Of a stretch of 64,000 nucleotides of DNA, positions 8,487-16,776 are shown piece by piece. Each line of letters opens with the position of its first letter. The first letter of the stretch is position 1. The DNA comes from PALSA-1353 sp036267155. GTDB lineage: Bacteria; Planctomycetota; Phycisphaerae; Tepidisphaerales; Tepidisphaeraceae. The stretch is from the NCBI GenBank assembly GCA_036267155.1, contig DATAWP010000025.1:123096-187095 (forward strand). Reading direction: 5' to 3'. The position numbers were made by a program, and so were the translations under genes. Below the pieces are notes generated by a model. That model saw only the letters and a list, made by a program, of their open reading frames with translations. It had not been told where the DNA came from and did not search any database.

Positions 8487-10868
8487 ATGCTGCAACGTTC
8501 TCATATTCTCAAACCGCTTGCCTTGTTCTCCGCTGCCGGCGTCTGGCTTTTTCTGCTGTTCGCCCTCGGCAGTTTTCATGCGACCGATTGGCCGAGCCAT
8601 GCGGTCTATCCGTATCCGACGATTCAAAACGCCTGCGGCCCGGTCGGAGCGTTCATCGCTTACTGGTCTTATCTGGCCATCGGGCAGGGGGTCTTTCCGC
8701 TGCTGTTCTTCAGCGGAGTCTGTCTGGCGATGGCGTTCTATCACACGCGCCTCAGCGATCCGTGGCTGCGCGTGGTGGGGTTGGCATTGCTCTCCGTCGC
8801 GTTTGCCGCTTTCGTTCACCATTTCAGGCCCGGCTCAAGCGCCGGTTTTCCCGAAGGCTCCGGCGGTGTGATCGGAATCGGGACCGCCGCGTTTCTCCAG
8901 GCTCATTTCCACGTGGTCGGAACAGAACTCATTCTGCTGACTGCAATCCTGGTCGGGTTGCTGCTCGCGGCTGACGATCTGGTCCTCCGCGCACCCGGAT
9001 TCGCCGCTCAGGCGTATTCGACCGTCAAAGACGGGGCGCCGAAGATGAAATTCTCCTGGCCGGCTTTTCCACAGTTATTCCACCGCGCAACCGACAAACC
9101 GGCCAAGCCCGCGGCCCGAAATAGTCCGCCCCGGCCCAAGTTTGATGATGATGACGACGAAGACCTGAAACCCCCCGTTCTGCTGAAGGTGGACAAAGCC
9201 GCCGCCAAAGCGGCACAGCTCGATTCGTTGGATGCTGCCGATGACGAGGAGGCACAGCCGCAGCCCGAAGAAAAGCCCCCCGTGCCGCGGGCGGACATCA
9301 TCGTGAAGCTGCCCAACATGATGAAGCCCCGTCAGACCAGCCCGCCGCCTCCGCCGCCGAGGGAATTGGGCGAGTATCACCTGCCTCCATGGGATTGCCT
9401 GGAAGATGCGGAATACGGGTTCGCCGAAAGCCAGGAGAAATTCGTGCGCGAGAAGGCGGCCATGCTCGAACAGGCGATGAGGGAATTCAACATCGACGCC
9501 CGCGTCGTCGAGATCGACACCGGGCCGGTGATTACGATGTACGAATTGGAACTGGCCCCGGGGATCAAGGTGTCGGCGGTGACCGCCCTTTCCAACGACA
9601 TCATGCGCGCCCTGCGAGCGGAAAGTGTCCGCATTGTCGCGCCGGTGCCGGGGAAGAATACCGTCGGCATCGAAGCGCCCAACGCGCAAAAGGAAAAAGT
9701 ACGGCTCAAGGAGTTGATGCAGGCCGCGCCCGACGCCACGAAGAAAATGTCCATCCCCCTGTTTCTCGGCAAGGACGCCAGCGGCGAGCCGCTGATTACC
9801 GATCTGTCCGCGATGCCTCACTGCCTGATCGCCGGCACCACCGGTTCCGGCAAGTCGGTGTGCATCAACTCCATCATCATGTCCATCCTCTACCACCAGC
9901 GCCCGGATTTGGTGAAGCTGATCCTGATCGACCCCAAGGTCGTGGAGATGGCCCCGTTCAAGGACATCCCGCATCTGATGTGCCCGATCATCAACGATGC
10001 CGGCCGGGCCACCAGCGTTCTGGAATGGGCCTGCGAAAAAATGGACGAGCGGTATGAAGTCCTCGCCGAGGCCGGCGTGCGGAACATCAAAGGATACAAC
10101 TCGCTGACGCGCGAGGAGCTGGTCGATCGGTTCAAGCCCACTTCGCCCGAGGAAGAGGCGAAGATTCCCAAGCAGCTTCCATACATCGTGATTATCATCG
10201 ACGAGCTGGCCGACCTGATGATGACCAGCGGAAAGGAAGTGGAAACATTCATCGTTCGATTGGCCCAGAAATCGCGGGCAATCGGCATTCACCTGGTCGT
10301 GGCCACACAGCGGCCGCAGGCGAATGTCGTGACGGGATTGATCAAGAGCAACATGCCCAGCCGGATCGCCTTTCGCGTCGCCAGCAAGATGGACAGCCGG
10401 ATTGTCCTGGATCAGAACGGGGCGGATCTATTGCTGGGCCAGGGCGACATGCTCTTCTTGCCGCCGGGGGCGGGCAAGCCGATTCGCGGGCAGGGCACGT
10501 ACATCGACGACAAGGAGATGAAGGAAAGCGTCAAGATCGTCAGGGACCTTGCCGAGGCCCAGTATGAGCCGGAATTGGTGCAGATCAAAACCGGCGCCAC
10601 CGTGGACGACGAAGCCGCCAAGGACGAGTTGTTCGACGCCGCCGTTCGTGTGGTGTTGGAAACCAAACGCGGCAGCGTGAGCCTCCTGCAGCGACGATTG
10701 ACGATCGGCTACAGCCGCGCCAGCCGCCTGATCGAAGCGATGGCCAGCGCCGGCATCGTCGGCACCTACAAAGGCAGCCAGGCCCGCGAAGCGCTGATTA
10801 CGGTAGAAGAGTGGGACGCGATGCAAGCCGCCCGCCAGGCGGATGCGGCAAGCGGGATGAGCGTGTGA
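8487..10868 (+). CDS. ftsK: DNA translocase FtsK/SpoIIIE
   Basis: FtsK is a membrane-anchored ATPase that pumps chromosomal DNA through the closing septum. The 793-residue product has four predicted membrane helices in the first ~165 residues, an acidic and proline-rich linker, the alpha/beta motor with Walker A GTTGSGKS (450-457) and a Walker B region (VIIIDELADLMM), and a C-terminal gamma winged helix from about residue 713 that reads KOPS-type DNA sites. An upstream in-frame ATG at 8382 lies inside dut; the ATG at 8487 begins directly before the first membrane helix and is preferred. Confidence 0.93.
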   Translation: MLQRSHILKPLALFSAAGVWLFLLFALGSFHATDWPSHAVYPYPTIQNACGPVGAFIAYWSYLAIGQGVFPLLFFSGVCLAMAFYHTRLSDPWLRVVGLALLSVAFAAFVHHFRPGSSAGFPEGSGGVIGIGTAAFLQAHFHVVGTELILLTAILVGLLLAADDLVLRAPGFAAQAYSTVKDGAPKMKFSWPAFPQLFHRATDKPAKPAARNSPPRPKFDDDDDEDLKPPVLLKVDKAAAKAAQLDSLDAADDEEAQPQPEEKPPVPRADIIVKLPNMMKPRQTSPPPPPPRELGEYHLPPWDCLEDAEYGFAESQEKFVREKAAMLEQAMREFNIDARVVEIDTGPVITMYELELAPGIKVSAVTALSNDIMRALRAESVRIVAPVPGKNTVGIEAPNAQKEKVRLKELMQAAPDATKKMSIPLFLGKDASGEPLITDLSAMPHCLIAGTTGSGKSVCINSIIMSILYHQRPDLVKLILIDPKVVEMAPFKDIPHLMCPIINDAGRATSVLEWACEKMDERYEVLAEAGVRNIKGYNSLTREELVDRFKPTSPEEEAKIPKQLPYIVIIIDELADLMMTSGKEVETFIVRLAQKSRAIGIHLVVATQRPQANVVTGLIKSNMPSRIAFRVASKMDSRIVLDQNGADLLLGQGDMLFLPPGAGKPIRGQGTYIDDKEMKESVKIVRDLAEAQYEPELVQIKTGATVDDEAAKDELFDAAVRVVLETKRGSVSLLQRRLTIGYSRASRLIEAMASAGIVGTYKGSQAREALITVEEWDAMQAARQADAASGMSV

Positions 10869-10893
10869 GAGAACTTTTGCCTTCAGAGTGTAT

Positions 10894-11520
10894 CTACGAT
10901 TGCTGGCGCGAATCCTCCGCGATGGCGTTCCATAGCTCGACATATTTCGCGCGGACATAGTCATCGAGCTTTTGCCGCAGTTCCAGCGGCAACTTCAATA
11001 TGCGAATCAGATCTTGAACGTCGGACAAGTCGCGCAGCCTTGCGGGATTGGTCATGCCCGACGCCAACTTCAGTTCAATGAGCCATTCGAGTTGAAGATA
11101 GCGGATGCCGTCGATTTCGGCCGCACCTTGAGAGGGGTCGGGGAACGCAATCGGCTTTGGTTTGCCATCGCCGGGAAATTGGCCGCCCACGAGAAACTTG
11201 ATCCGAACGCCGTTGTCGGCATCGCGCAATAGCTTGCTGCATTTGAACGGAGCGACGCATCCAAGCCCGTCAAGTTTCTGTTGGATTTCGCGTAAGCCAT
11301 CCGGCGTGACAAGGATGTCCACATCCTCGGTGAAACGCCGATACCCATGCGAGAAAAGGGCCATTCCACCGACAACCGCGTAGGGAATTTGCAGGTCCGC
11401 CAATTTCTTGGCCACCTTGTGAAGTGATTGATGAACAGCACTGCGCTCGTCGAAATGGATGCTGCCCTCTTTCAATGCCCAATCCAAATCGGCATCGAGT
11501 TTTGATTCATACGTCAGCAT
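10894..11520 (-). CDS. Nucleotidyltransferase-fold protein, AbiEii-like
   Basis: The 208-residue product contains YAVVGGMALFSHGYRRFTEDVDILV (residues 47-71), the GG...DxD signature of minimal nucleotidyltransferases, with Asp66 and Asp68 as likely metal ligands. Similar proteins are annotated as AbiEii toxins or as stand-alone nucleotidyltransferases. No AbiEi-like antitoxin gene is adjacent, so a toxin role is not supported. An alternative start at 11550 adds ten residues. The gene diverges from aroB with only about 40 bases between starts. Confidence 0.75.
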   Translation of the reverse strand: MLTYESKLDADLDWALKEGSIHFDERSAVHQSLHKVAKKLADLQIPYAVVGGMALFSHGYRRFTEDVDILVTPDGLREIQQKLDGLGCVAPFKCSKLLRDADNGVRIKFLVGGQFPGDGKPKPIAFPDPSQGAAEIDGIRYLQLEWLIELKLASGMTNPARLRDLSDVQDLIRILKLPLELRQKLDDYVRAKYVELWNAIAEDSRQQS

Positions 11521-11560
11521 AGAATGCCTTGGCGATCTATAGTATATCATTGTTTACCCC

Positions 11561-12688
11561 ATGGCGTCTGCCCACCCATCCGTCCCGGTTGAGCTTCCCA
11601 GCGGGAATTACAATGTCCTGATTGGCATCGGTCTGCTGGCGCGGGTGGGGGAAGAACTCCGCCGGCTGAGCGAATCCGCCAAAGCGGCCGTCGTCACCGA
11701 TTCCCATGTCGTGGGATTGCATCTGCAAACGCTCGAGGATTCGCTGAAATCGGCGGGGTTCCAGACGATTACCGCGACAATCCCCGCCGGTGAGCAGCAC
11801 AAAACGCTGTCCATGCTCCTGCCGGTTTACGATCGGTTCCTTTCCGCGAAGATCGAGCGGTCCACGCCGATCCTCGCCCTCGGCGGCGGGGTGATCGGCG
11901 ATATGACCGGATTTCTGGCGGCCACCATTTTGCGCGGTGTGCCATTCGTCCAAATCCCCACGACGCTGCTGGCAATGGTGGACGCCAGCGTCGGCGGAAA
12001 AACCGGCGTCGATCATGCGGCTGGGAAAAATCTGATCGGCGCGTTTCATCAGCCCATCGCCGTCTTCGCCGACCCACAAATATTGGCGACGTTGCCCAAA
12101 ACCGAACTCCAGGGCGGATTGGCCGAGTGCATCAAGCACGATCTGATCCGCGACGGCAACGCGTTCGCCCGCCTGGACGCACAAATCGAGCGGGCATTGA
12201 ATCTCGATATGTCGGCCCTCTCCGAATTGATCGCCCACAATGTCGCCATCAAGGCCCGTGTCGTCGAGGCCGACCCGTTTGAAAAAGGCGAGCGCGCCCA
12301 TCTGAACTTCGGCCACACCTTCGGTCACGCCATCGAATCGGTGTCGAATTTCTCCTATTCGCACGGCCAATCAGTGGCCCTGGGAATGTGCGCCGCCAGC
12401 TATGTCTCGCAAAAGCTGGGCCACATCACTGCCGGCGATCACCAGCGGGTCGTTGCGACGATTCAAAAAGCCGGATTGCCCACCGGCGGATTGAAGCTGG
12501 ATACCAATAAAGTGTTGGAGACGATGCGTTTCGACAAGAAAGTAAAAGGCGGCCGGATTCGGCTGGTTTTGCTCGAATCGATCGGCCGGGCGATGATCCG
12601 AGATGATGTGCAAGAGGCAGTGATTCTCGAGGCCATACGATCGCTTGAAAACCCGAAACCAGAAACCCGAACGACGAATCAAATATGA
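11561..12688 (+). CDS. aroB: 3-dehydroquinate synthase
   Basis: AroB converts DAHP to 3-dehydroquinate in the shikimate pathway. The 375-residue product shows the NAD-binding GGGVIGD (108-114), DASVGGKTGVDH (141-152), LAECIKH with a zinc-ligand glutamate, and HLNFGHTFGHAIE with the zinc-ligand histidines. The last dozen residues (NPKPETRTTNQI) are encoded by one arm of a dispersed inverted repeat and are not part of the AroB fold. Confidence 0.95.
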   Translation: MASAHPSVPVELPSGNYNVLIGIGLLARVGEELRRLSESAKAAVVTDSHVVGLHLQTLEDSLKSAGFQTITATIPAGEQHKTLSMLLPVYDRFLSAKIERSTPILALGGGVIGDMTGFLAATILRGVPFVQIPTTLLAMVDASVGGKTGVDHAAGKNLIGAFHQPIAVFADPQILATLPKTELQGGLAECIKHDLIRDGNAFARLDAQIERALNLDMSALSELIAHNVAIKARVVEADPFEKGERAHLNFGHTFGHAIESVSNFSYSHGQSVALGMCAASYVSQKLGHITAGDHQRVVATIQKAGLPTGGLKLDTNKVLETMRFDKKVKGGRIRLVLLESIGRAMIRDDVQEAVILEAIRSLENPKPETRTTNQI

Positions 12689-12742
12689 ATGACTGAATGA
12701 CTGAAACGGTGTTCATTTCGGATTTCTGGTTTCGGATTTCTC
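12647..12742. repeat. Inverted repeat spanning the aroB stop codon
   Basis: Arm one (12647-12670, CCGAAACCAGAAACCCGA core) and arm two (12718-12742, TCGGATTTCTGGTTTCGG core) are near-complementary over about 24 bases with a few mismatches and a loop of about 47. The RNA could fold into a hairpin between aroB and dprA. Confidence 0.55.
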
Positions 12743-12758
12743 CGCTATCCTACGCCCA

Positions 12759-13889
12759 ATGTCTCTTTCCCACTGGCTTCAACTCGCACTGACCGAGGGC
12801 ATCGGCCCGATCCTGACCTCCCGGCTCGTGGAGGCCGCAGGCAGCGCGCAGGCTGCGTGTGAGGCGAACGCGTCGCTGCTTCGATCCGTCGAGGGGATCG
12901 GTCCCGGCAAATCGCAAACGATTGTGGACGCACTTCGCCGGGCCGCCGATCAGGTCGAAGATGAGTTGGCCCGGGCCGCGGCGGGAGGCGTTTCACTTAT
13001 TTGCATCGAAGATGAAGCGTATCCGGAAATGCTCAAGGTCATTTCCGATCCACCGCCGGTGTTGTATGTGCGGGGCGGCCTGGAGCCGCGGGATTTGAAC
13101 GGAATGGCAATCGTGGGCAGCCGGCGATGCACGCATTACGGCCGGGAACAGGCCGAGCGATTTGGAGCGTTGCTCGCGCAGGCGGGATTTACAATTATCA
13201 GTGGGGGCGCTCGGGGAGTCGATTCGGCCGCCCATCGTGGAGCGCTGTCATCGCCGAGCGGGCGGACGATCTCGGTCCTCGGCTGCGGTGTGGACATCGC
13301 GTATCCACCGGAGAATCATGCGCTGTTCGATCAGATCGCCGGGCGCGGGGCGGTGCTCAGCGAGTTTCCGCTGTCGTCGCCGCCGCTGCGCGAAAATTTT
13401 CCTCGCCGCAACCGGATCATCAGCGGCCTGTCGCGCGGCGTGCTGGTCGTCGAGGCCGACGTCGCCAGCGGCGCGCTCATCACCGCCCGCCAGGCGTGCG
13501 ATTCCCACAATCGGCCGGTGTTCGCGATTCCCGGCCGGATCGACAACGCCATGTCCGCCGGCCCGCATGCGCTGATTCGCGACGGGGCGGTGCTGGTAAC
13601 GGCGTTGGAAGACATCGTCGACAATCTCGGGCCGCTGCCGCATCCAATCACTTCGCCGGCGCCGGAAGTGCCGGTGACAGAGGAGATTCCCGCGTCGCCC
13701 GTCATGCTCGACGATCGGCAGCAGCGGATTCTTCAAGGCATTGATTTGGACCCGACGCAACTCGACACGATCATCGCCCGGACGGACCTGCCCGCGGAAA
13801 TCGTCATGCAGGAATTGACGATGCTGACCCTGCGAGGCGTCGTGAAACGTGTGGACGGACAAGCGTACGTTCGCAAAGCCCGAGGATAG
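12759..13889 (+). CDS. dprA: DNA-processing protein DprA
   Basis: DprA binds incoming single-stranded DNA and loads RecA during natural transformation. The 376-residue product has helix-hairpin-helix elements near the N-terminus (EGIGPGKS), the Rossmann-like domain with IVGSRR (118-123) and SGGARGVDSAAH (148-159), FPRRNRIISGLS, and a C-terminal winged helix (about 315-376). All domains of a full-length DprA are present. No clear ribosome site precedes the ATG. Confidence 0.93.
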   Translation: MSLSHWLQLALTEGIGPILTSRLVEAAGSAQAACEANASLLRSVEGIGPGKSQTIVDALRRAADQVEDELARAAAGGVSLICIEDEAYPEMLKVISDPPPVLYVRGGLEPRDLNGMAIVGSRRCTHYGREQAERFGALLAQAGFTIISGGARGVDSAAHRGALSSPSGRTISVLGCGVDIAYPPENHALFDQIAGRGAVLSEFPLSSPPLRENFPRRNRIISGLSRGVLVVEADVASGALITARQACDSHNRPVFAIPGRIDNAMSAGPHALIRDGAVLVTALEDIVDNLGPLPHPITSPAPEVPVTEEIPASPVMLDDRQQRILQGIDLDPTQLDTIIARTDLPAEIVMQELTMLTLRGVVKRVDGQAYVRKARG

Positions 13890-13961
13890 CTTAATCCCTG
13901 GTTCCCACGTGACCGATAATTGTGGGGAACGATTTGATTTGCGTTTCCCCAGGAGATTGTC

Positions 13962-14486
13962 ATGCCGATGCAGCCCAAGCAGGACGTCGCGACCGTCATG
14001 CCGGACGGAAAACCGGTGGGTCGATTGATCGACGGCGTCGTGATCCGCTACGCGACCACCCAGACCGATGACCGCGGCAGCCTCTGCGAAATTCTGCGGC
14101 CTGACTGGGGCGTGCATTCGGCGCCGTTTACCTACGTGTATCAGTTCACGATTCGGCCCGGCAAGATCAAGGGATGGCATCAACACCATCAGCACGATGA
14201 CCGCATTTTTCTGAGCCAGGGCACGGTCAAAGTGGTTTTGTACGATCCGCGCAAGGATTCGCCCACGTTCGGTTTGGTTAACGAAATTGTTCGGTCCGAC
14301 TATCACCGCTCGGTGATGGTGATCCCGCAATTTGTCTGGCACGCGCATCAGAACGTGGGCCAGACGGAAGCGCTGTTCGTGAGTATGCCGACGAGGGCGT
14401 ACAATCACGCCAGCCCGGATGTATTTCGCTTGCCGCTTGAGAACGACGTCATTCCGTACAAGTTTGAGAACAAGCTGGGCTGGTAG
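13962..14486 (+). CDS. RmlC-like cupin, dTDP-sugar 3,5-epimerase family
   Basis: The 174-residue protein has a double-stranded beta-helix with QFTIRPGKIKGWHQHHQHDD (approximately 61-80), the region where RmlC enzymes carry their catalytic histidine, followed by a FVWHAHQN turn. The length matches dTDP-4-dehydrorhamnose 3,5-epimerase, but the histidine-rich segment differs from classic RmlC and the substrate cannot be assigned. It is followed by a glycosyltransferase and an oxidoreductase, so a role in nucleotide-sugar or surface polysaccharide synthesis is likely. Confidence 0.8.
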   Translation: MPMQPKQDVATVMPDGKPVGRLIDGVVIRYATTQTDDRGSLCEILRPDWGVHSAPFTYVYQFTIRPGKIKGWHQHHQHDDRIFLSQGTVKVVLYDPRKDSPTFGLVNEIVRSDYHRSVMVIPQFVWHAHQNVGQTEALFVSMPTRAYNHASPDVFRLPLENDVIPYKFENKLGW

Positions 14487-14492
14487 CGGAGC

Positions 14493-15386
14493 ATGCCGCG
14501 TGTGACCGTCATCATCCCGACGTACAATTACGCTCGGGTTCTGCCATACTGCATCCGAAGCGTTCTTCGTCAAACGTTCACCGATTTTGAGTTGCTGGTG
14601 ATCGGCGATCACTGCACGGACGAATCGGAATCCGTGGTCACAGGCATCGGCGATCCTCGAATTCGGTGGATTAATCTCGACCAAAACGTCGGTCACCAAT
14701 CCGGCCCGAACAACGAGGGTCTGCGGCAGGCGCGGGGTGAGTTGGTCGCGTATCTGGGTCATGACGATCTGTGGCTGCCGAACCACTTGGCGCTCATGGT
14801 GCGGAACATCGACGCCGGCGCCGACCTTTCCTACGGTTTGACGGAACTCGTTTGCCCGGATGGAAGACCGCCGATCTTCGTCCCCCAGGAAATGGACTAT
14901 CAGCCCGGGATATGGATTCCGCCGACGGCCGTGGTTCATCGAAAGGAGCCCGCGATTCGGCTGGGGGGTTGGAAGCACTTTTGCGATCTGGCGGACAAGG
15001 ACCCGGAGACGGATCTCTGGCAACGCATGCACGAGGCCGGATGCCGCAATCGATTGGTACGAATGCTGACGGCGGTCAAATTCTCCGCGGCCATGCGTAA
15101 AGACGTTTATGCGACGCAACCCTGCCATGAGCAGGAGCTTTGGTCCACCCGCATCGAGACCGATCCCGATTTCGTTTCCGTCGAGTTGGCTCGACTGCTG
15201 GTTCCCTCCCCGATCGATGCAACGTCGGTCCGCCAAAGCCTAAGCCGGTTCGCGACCGACACGCTCACGCGCGTCCGCAAGCGTCTTTGGCGCTTTGGCC
15301 TGCACGCGCCTCCGCCATCAACCAAAAGCCGCGCGGAGTTTTACAATCAGCGGCTGAAGTTCAAAGGCGTCAAACGGCCCGGTTAG
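14493..15386 (+). CDS. Family 2 glycosyltransferase
   Basis: The 297-residue protein begins with TVIIPTYNYARVLPYCIRSVL, a standard GT-A start, and has the metal-binding LGHDDLW at 89-94 in place of DxD. No membrane helices are seen, so it acts in the cytoplasm or at the inner face of the membrane on a nucleotide-sugar donor. It starts six bases after the cupin stop, so the two are probably co-transcribed. Confidence 0.88.
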   Translation: MPRVTVIIPTYNYARVLPYCIRSVLRQTFTDFELLVIGDHCTDESESVVTGIGDPRIRWINLDQNVGHQSGPNNEGLRQARGELVAYLGHDDLWLPNHLALMVRNIDAGADLSYGLTELVCPDGRPPIFVPQEMDYQPGIWIPPTAVVHRKEPAIRLGGWKHFCDLADKDPETDLWQRMHEAGCRNRLVRMLTAVKFSAAMRKDVYATQPCHEQELWSTRIETDPDFVSVELARLLVPSPIDATSVRQSLSRFATDTLTRVRKRLWRFGLHAPPPSTKSRAEFYNQRLKFKGVKRPG

Positions 15387-15518
15387 ATGTTTGCCGCTGT
15401 GGCGTCCATTACGAGCGCGGCCCGGAACTGTATAATCCGCCGCATGAACAGGGCGACGCAGATTTCCAAGCGAGGGATGGATCGAACACAAGAGTTCAGG
15501 AAAACGGAATCGGAAAAA

Positions 15519-16601
15519 ATGAACGCGCAACCGTCCAGCGGGAATGGGCACGGTGTTCCGAAGTTGAAAGATGCGCTGCGCGTCGGCCTCTGCGGGATCG
15601 GCCGGGCCGGAATCGGCATGGTCCTGCGGGATTTTCAGAAGCTTCCGTACGTTCACGTCGTGGCCGGATTTGATCTGCTCGAACAAAGAACCCGCCAGCT
15701 TGCCGAGATGTGTTCCTCCCGCATCTACAGCAGCTACGGCCAATTGCTCAAGGATGACGAATTGGAACTGGTGATCGTCGCGACGCGCTCGAACGAACAC
15801 GTTGCGATGGCGCTGCAGGCGATGAGGGCCGGGAAGGATGTCCTGGTCGAAAAGCCGATGGCGCTGGATCTGGCCGGGGCCGACAAACTGATTTCAACCG
15901 CCGGGAAACTGCGAAGGAAATTGTACGTCCGGCAAAACCGGCGATTCGACACTCCGTTTTTGCAGGCGATGGAGATCGTCCAGAGCGGAAAGATCGGGAA
16001 ACTCTTTGCCGTGCAGCTTCGCCAGGGCGGATACCAGCGGAGAGCGGATTGGCAGACGCTGAAAAAATTCGGCGGCGGGCAATTGCTCAATTGGGGGCCG
16101 CACCTCGTCGATTGGGCCCTTCAATTCATCGGCGGAAAGGCCAAGGACGTGTGGGCCGATTTGAAGCTGATCGCCGCCGCAGGCGATGCGGAGGATCACG
16201 TGAAGCTGCTGATCCGCGGCCATAGCGGGATCGTTGTGGACATCGAGGTCAGCGGCGCCACGGCCATCACCCTGCCGCCGTGGACTCTGATCGGCAGCGC
16301 CGGAACCTTGGTGATCGACGGTAAGAATCAGTGCCGACTGCGGCATTTCAATCCGAAGGGGTTGCCGAAGCTGAAGGCCAGCGGCGGCACGCCCGCGGGC
16401 CGGGCGGGTTCGCATTTTTCCGGCAGCGAGGAGATTCAGTGGATCGAGGAGGAGTTTCCCGCCGCGCCGCAAAGGCCAACGAATTTCTGGCTGGAATTGT
16501 ACAAGTCGATCCGAACGGGGAGGGAATTTCCAATCACCCTGGAGCAGGCGAGGGAGACCATGCGTGTGATCTCCCTCGCGAAAAAGGGGACGGGGTTTTG
16601 A
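15519..16601 (+). CDS. Gfo/Idh/MocA family oxidoreductase
   Basis: The 360-residue product has a Rossmann NAD(P) motif GLCGIGRAG (23-31), VATRSNEHVAMALQAMRAGK, and EKPMAL (111-116), which provides the family's substrate-binding lysine. Members oxidise or dehydrate sugars and sugar nucleotides. The frame is open back to 15387. I prefer the ATG at 15519 because the conserved domain starts about 20 residues later, but the ATG at 15444 is possible. It follows the cupin and glycosyltransferase in the same direction. Confidence 0.85.
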   Translation: MNAQPSSGNGHGVPKLKDALRVGLCGIGRAGIGMVLRDFQKLPYVHVVAGFDLLEQRTRQLAEMCSSRIYSSYGQLLKDDELELVIVATRSNEHVAMALQAMRAGKDVLVEKPMALDLAGADKLISTAGKLRRKLYVRQNRRFDTPFLQAMEIVQSGKIGKLFAVQLRQGGYQRRADWQTLKKFGGGQLLNWGPHLVDWALQFIGGKAKDVWADLKLIAAAGDAEDHVKLLIRGHSGIVVDIEVSGATAITLPPWTLIGSAGTLVIDGKNQCRLRHFNPKGLPKLKASGGTPAGRAGSHFSGSEEIQWIEEEFPAAPQRPTNFWLELYKSIRTGREFPITLEQARETMRVISLAKKGTGF

Positions 16602-16615
16602 GATTCAAAACAGCC

Positions 16616-16717
16616 CGTAACGGCTTGCCGTCGGGGGGCACAAATCATCTATAGTGATATCGAGCCAACGGATGGAGAAGACGATGGTCGGTTAAGATTT
16701 TCTTGACGGCCGAAATC
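16616..16717. repeat. ~100-base dispersed repeat, copy 1, structured
   Basis: This block matches 25972-26077 at roughly 85-90 percent of positions by eye. It contains a small hairpin (ACGG-cttg-CCGT) near its left end and a longer one near its right end, with arms GGTCGGTTAAGA and TCTTGACGGCC. It lies between the ends of two convergent genes, 15 bases after the plus-strand stop. Confidence 0.75.
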
Positions 16718-16776
16718 GCCGACTTGAATATCAGAAATCGTCGCCGCCGCCGCCGGCCGCACTCATGGATGAATCT

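Noticed and set aside
10894..11520. Abortive-infection (AbiE) toxin-antitoxin system
   Set aside because: Only the nucleotidyltransferase half is present; no AbiEi-like gene is adjacent.
13248..15236. A 662-codon open frame antisense to dprA, the cupin and the glycosyltransferase
   Set aside because: It covers three well-recognised genes on the other strand and its arginine- and histidine-rich translation has no protein-like pattern. High GC explains it.
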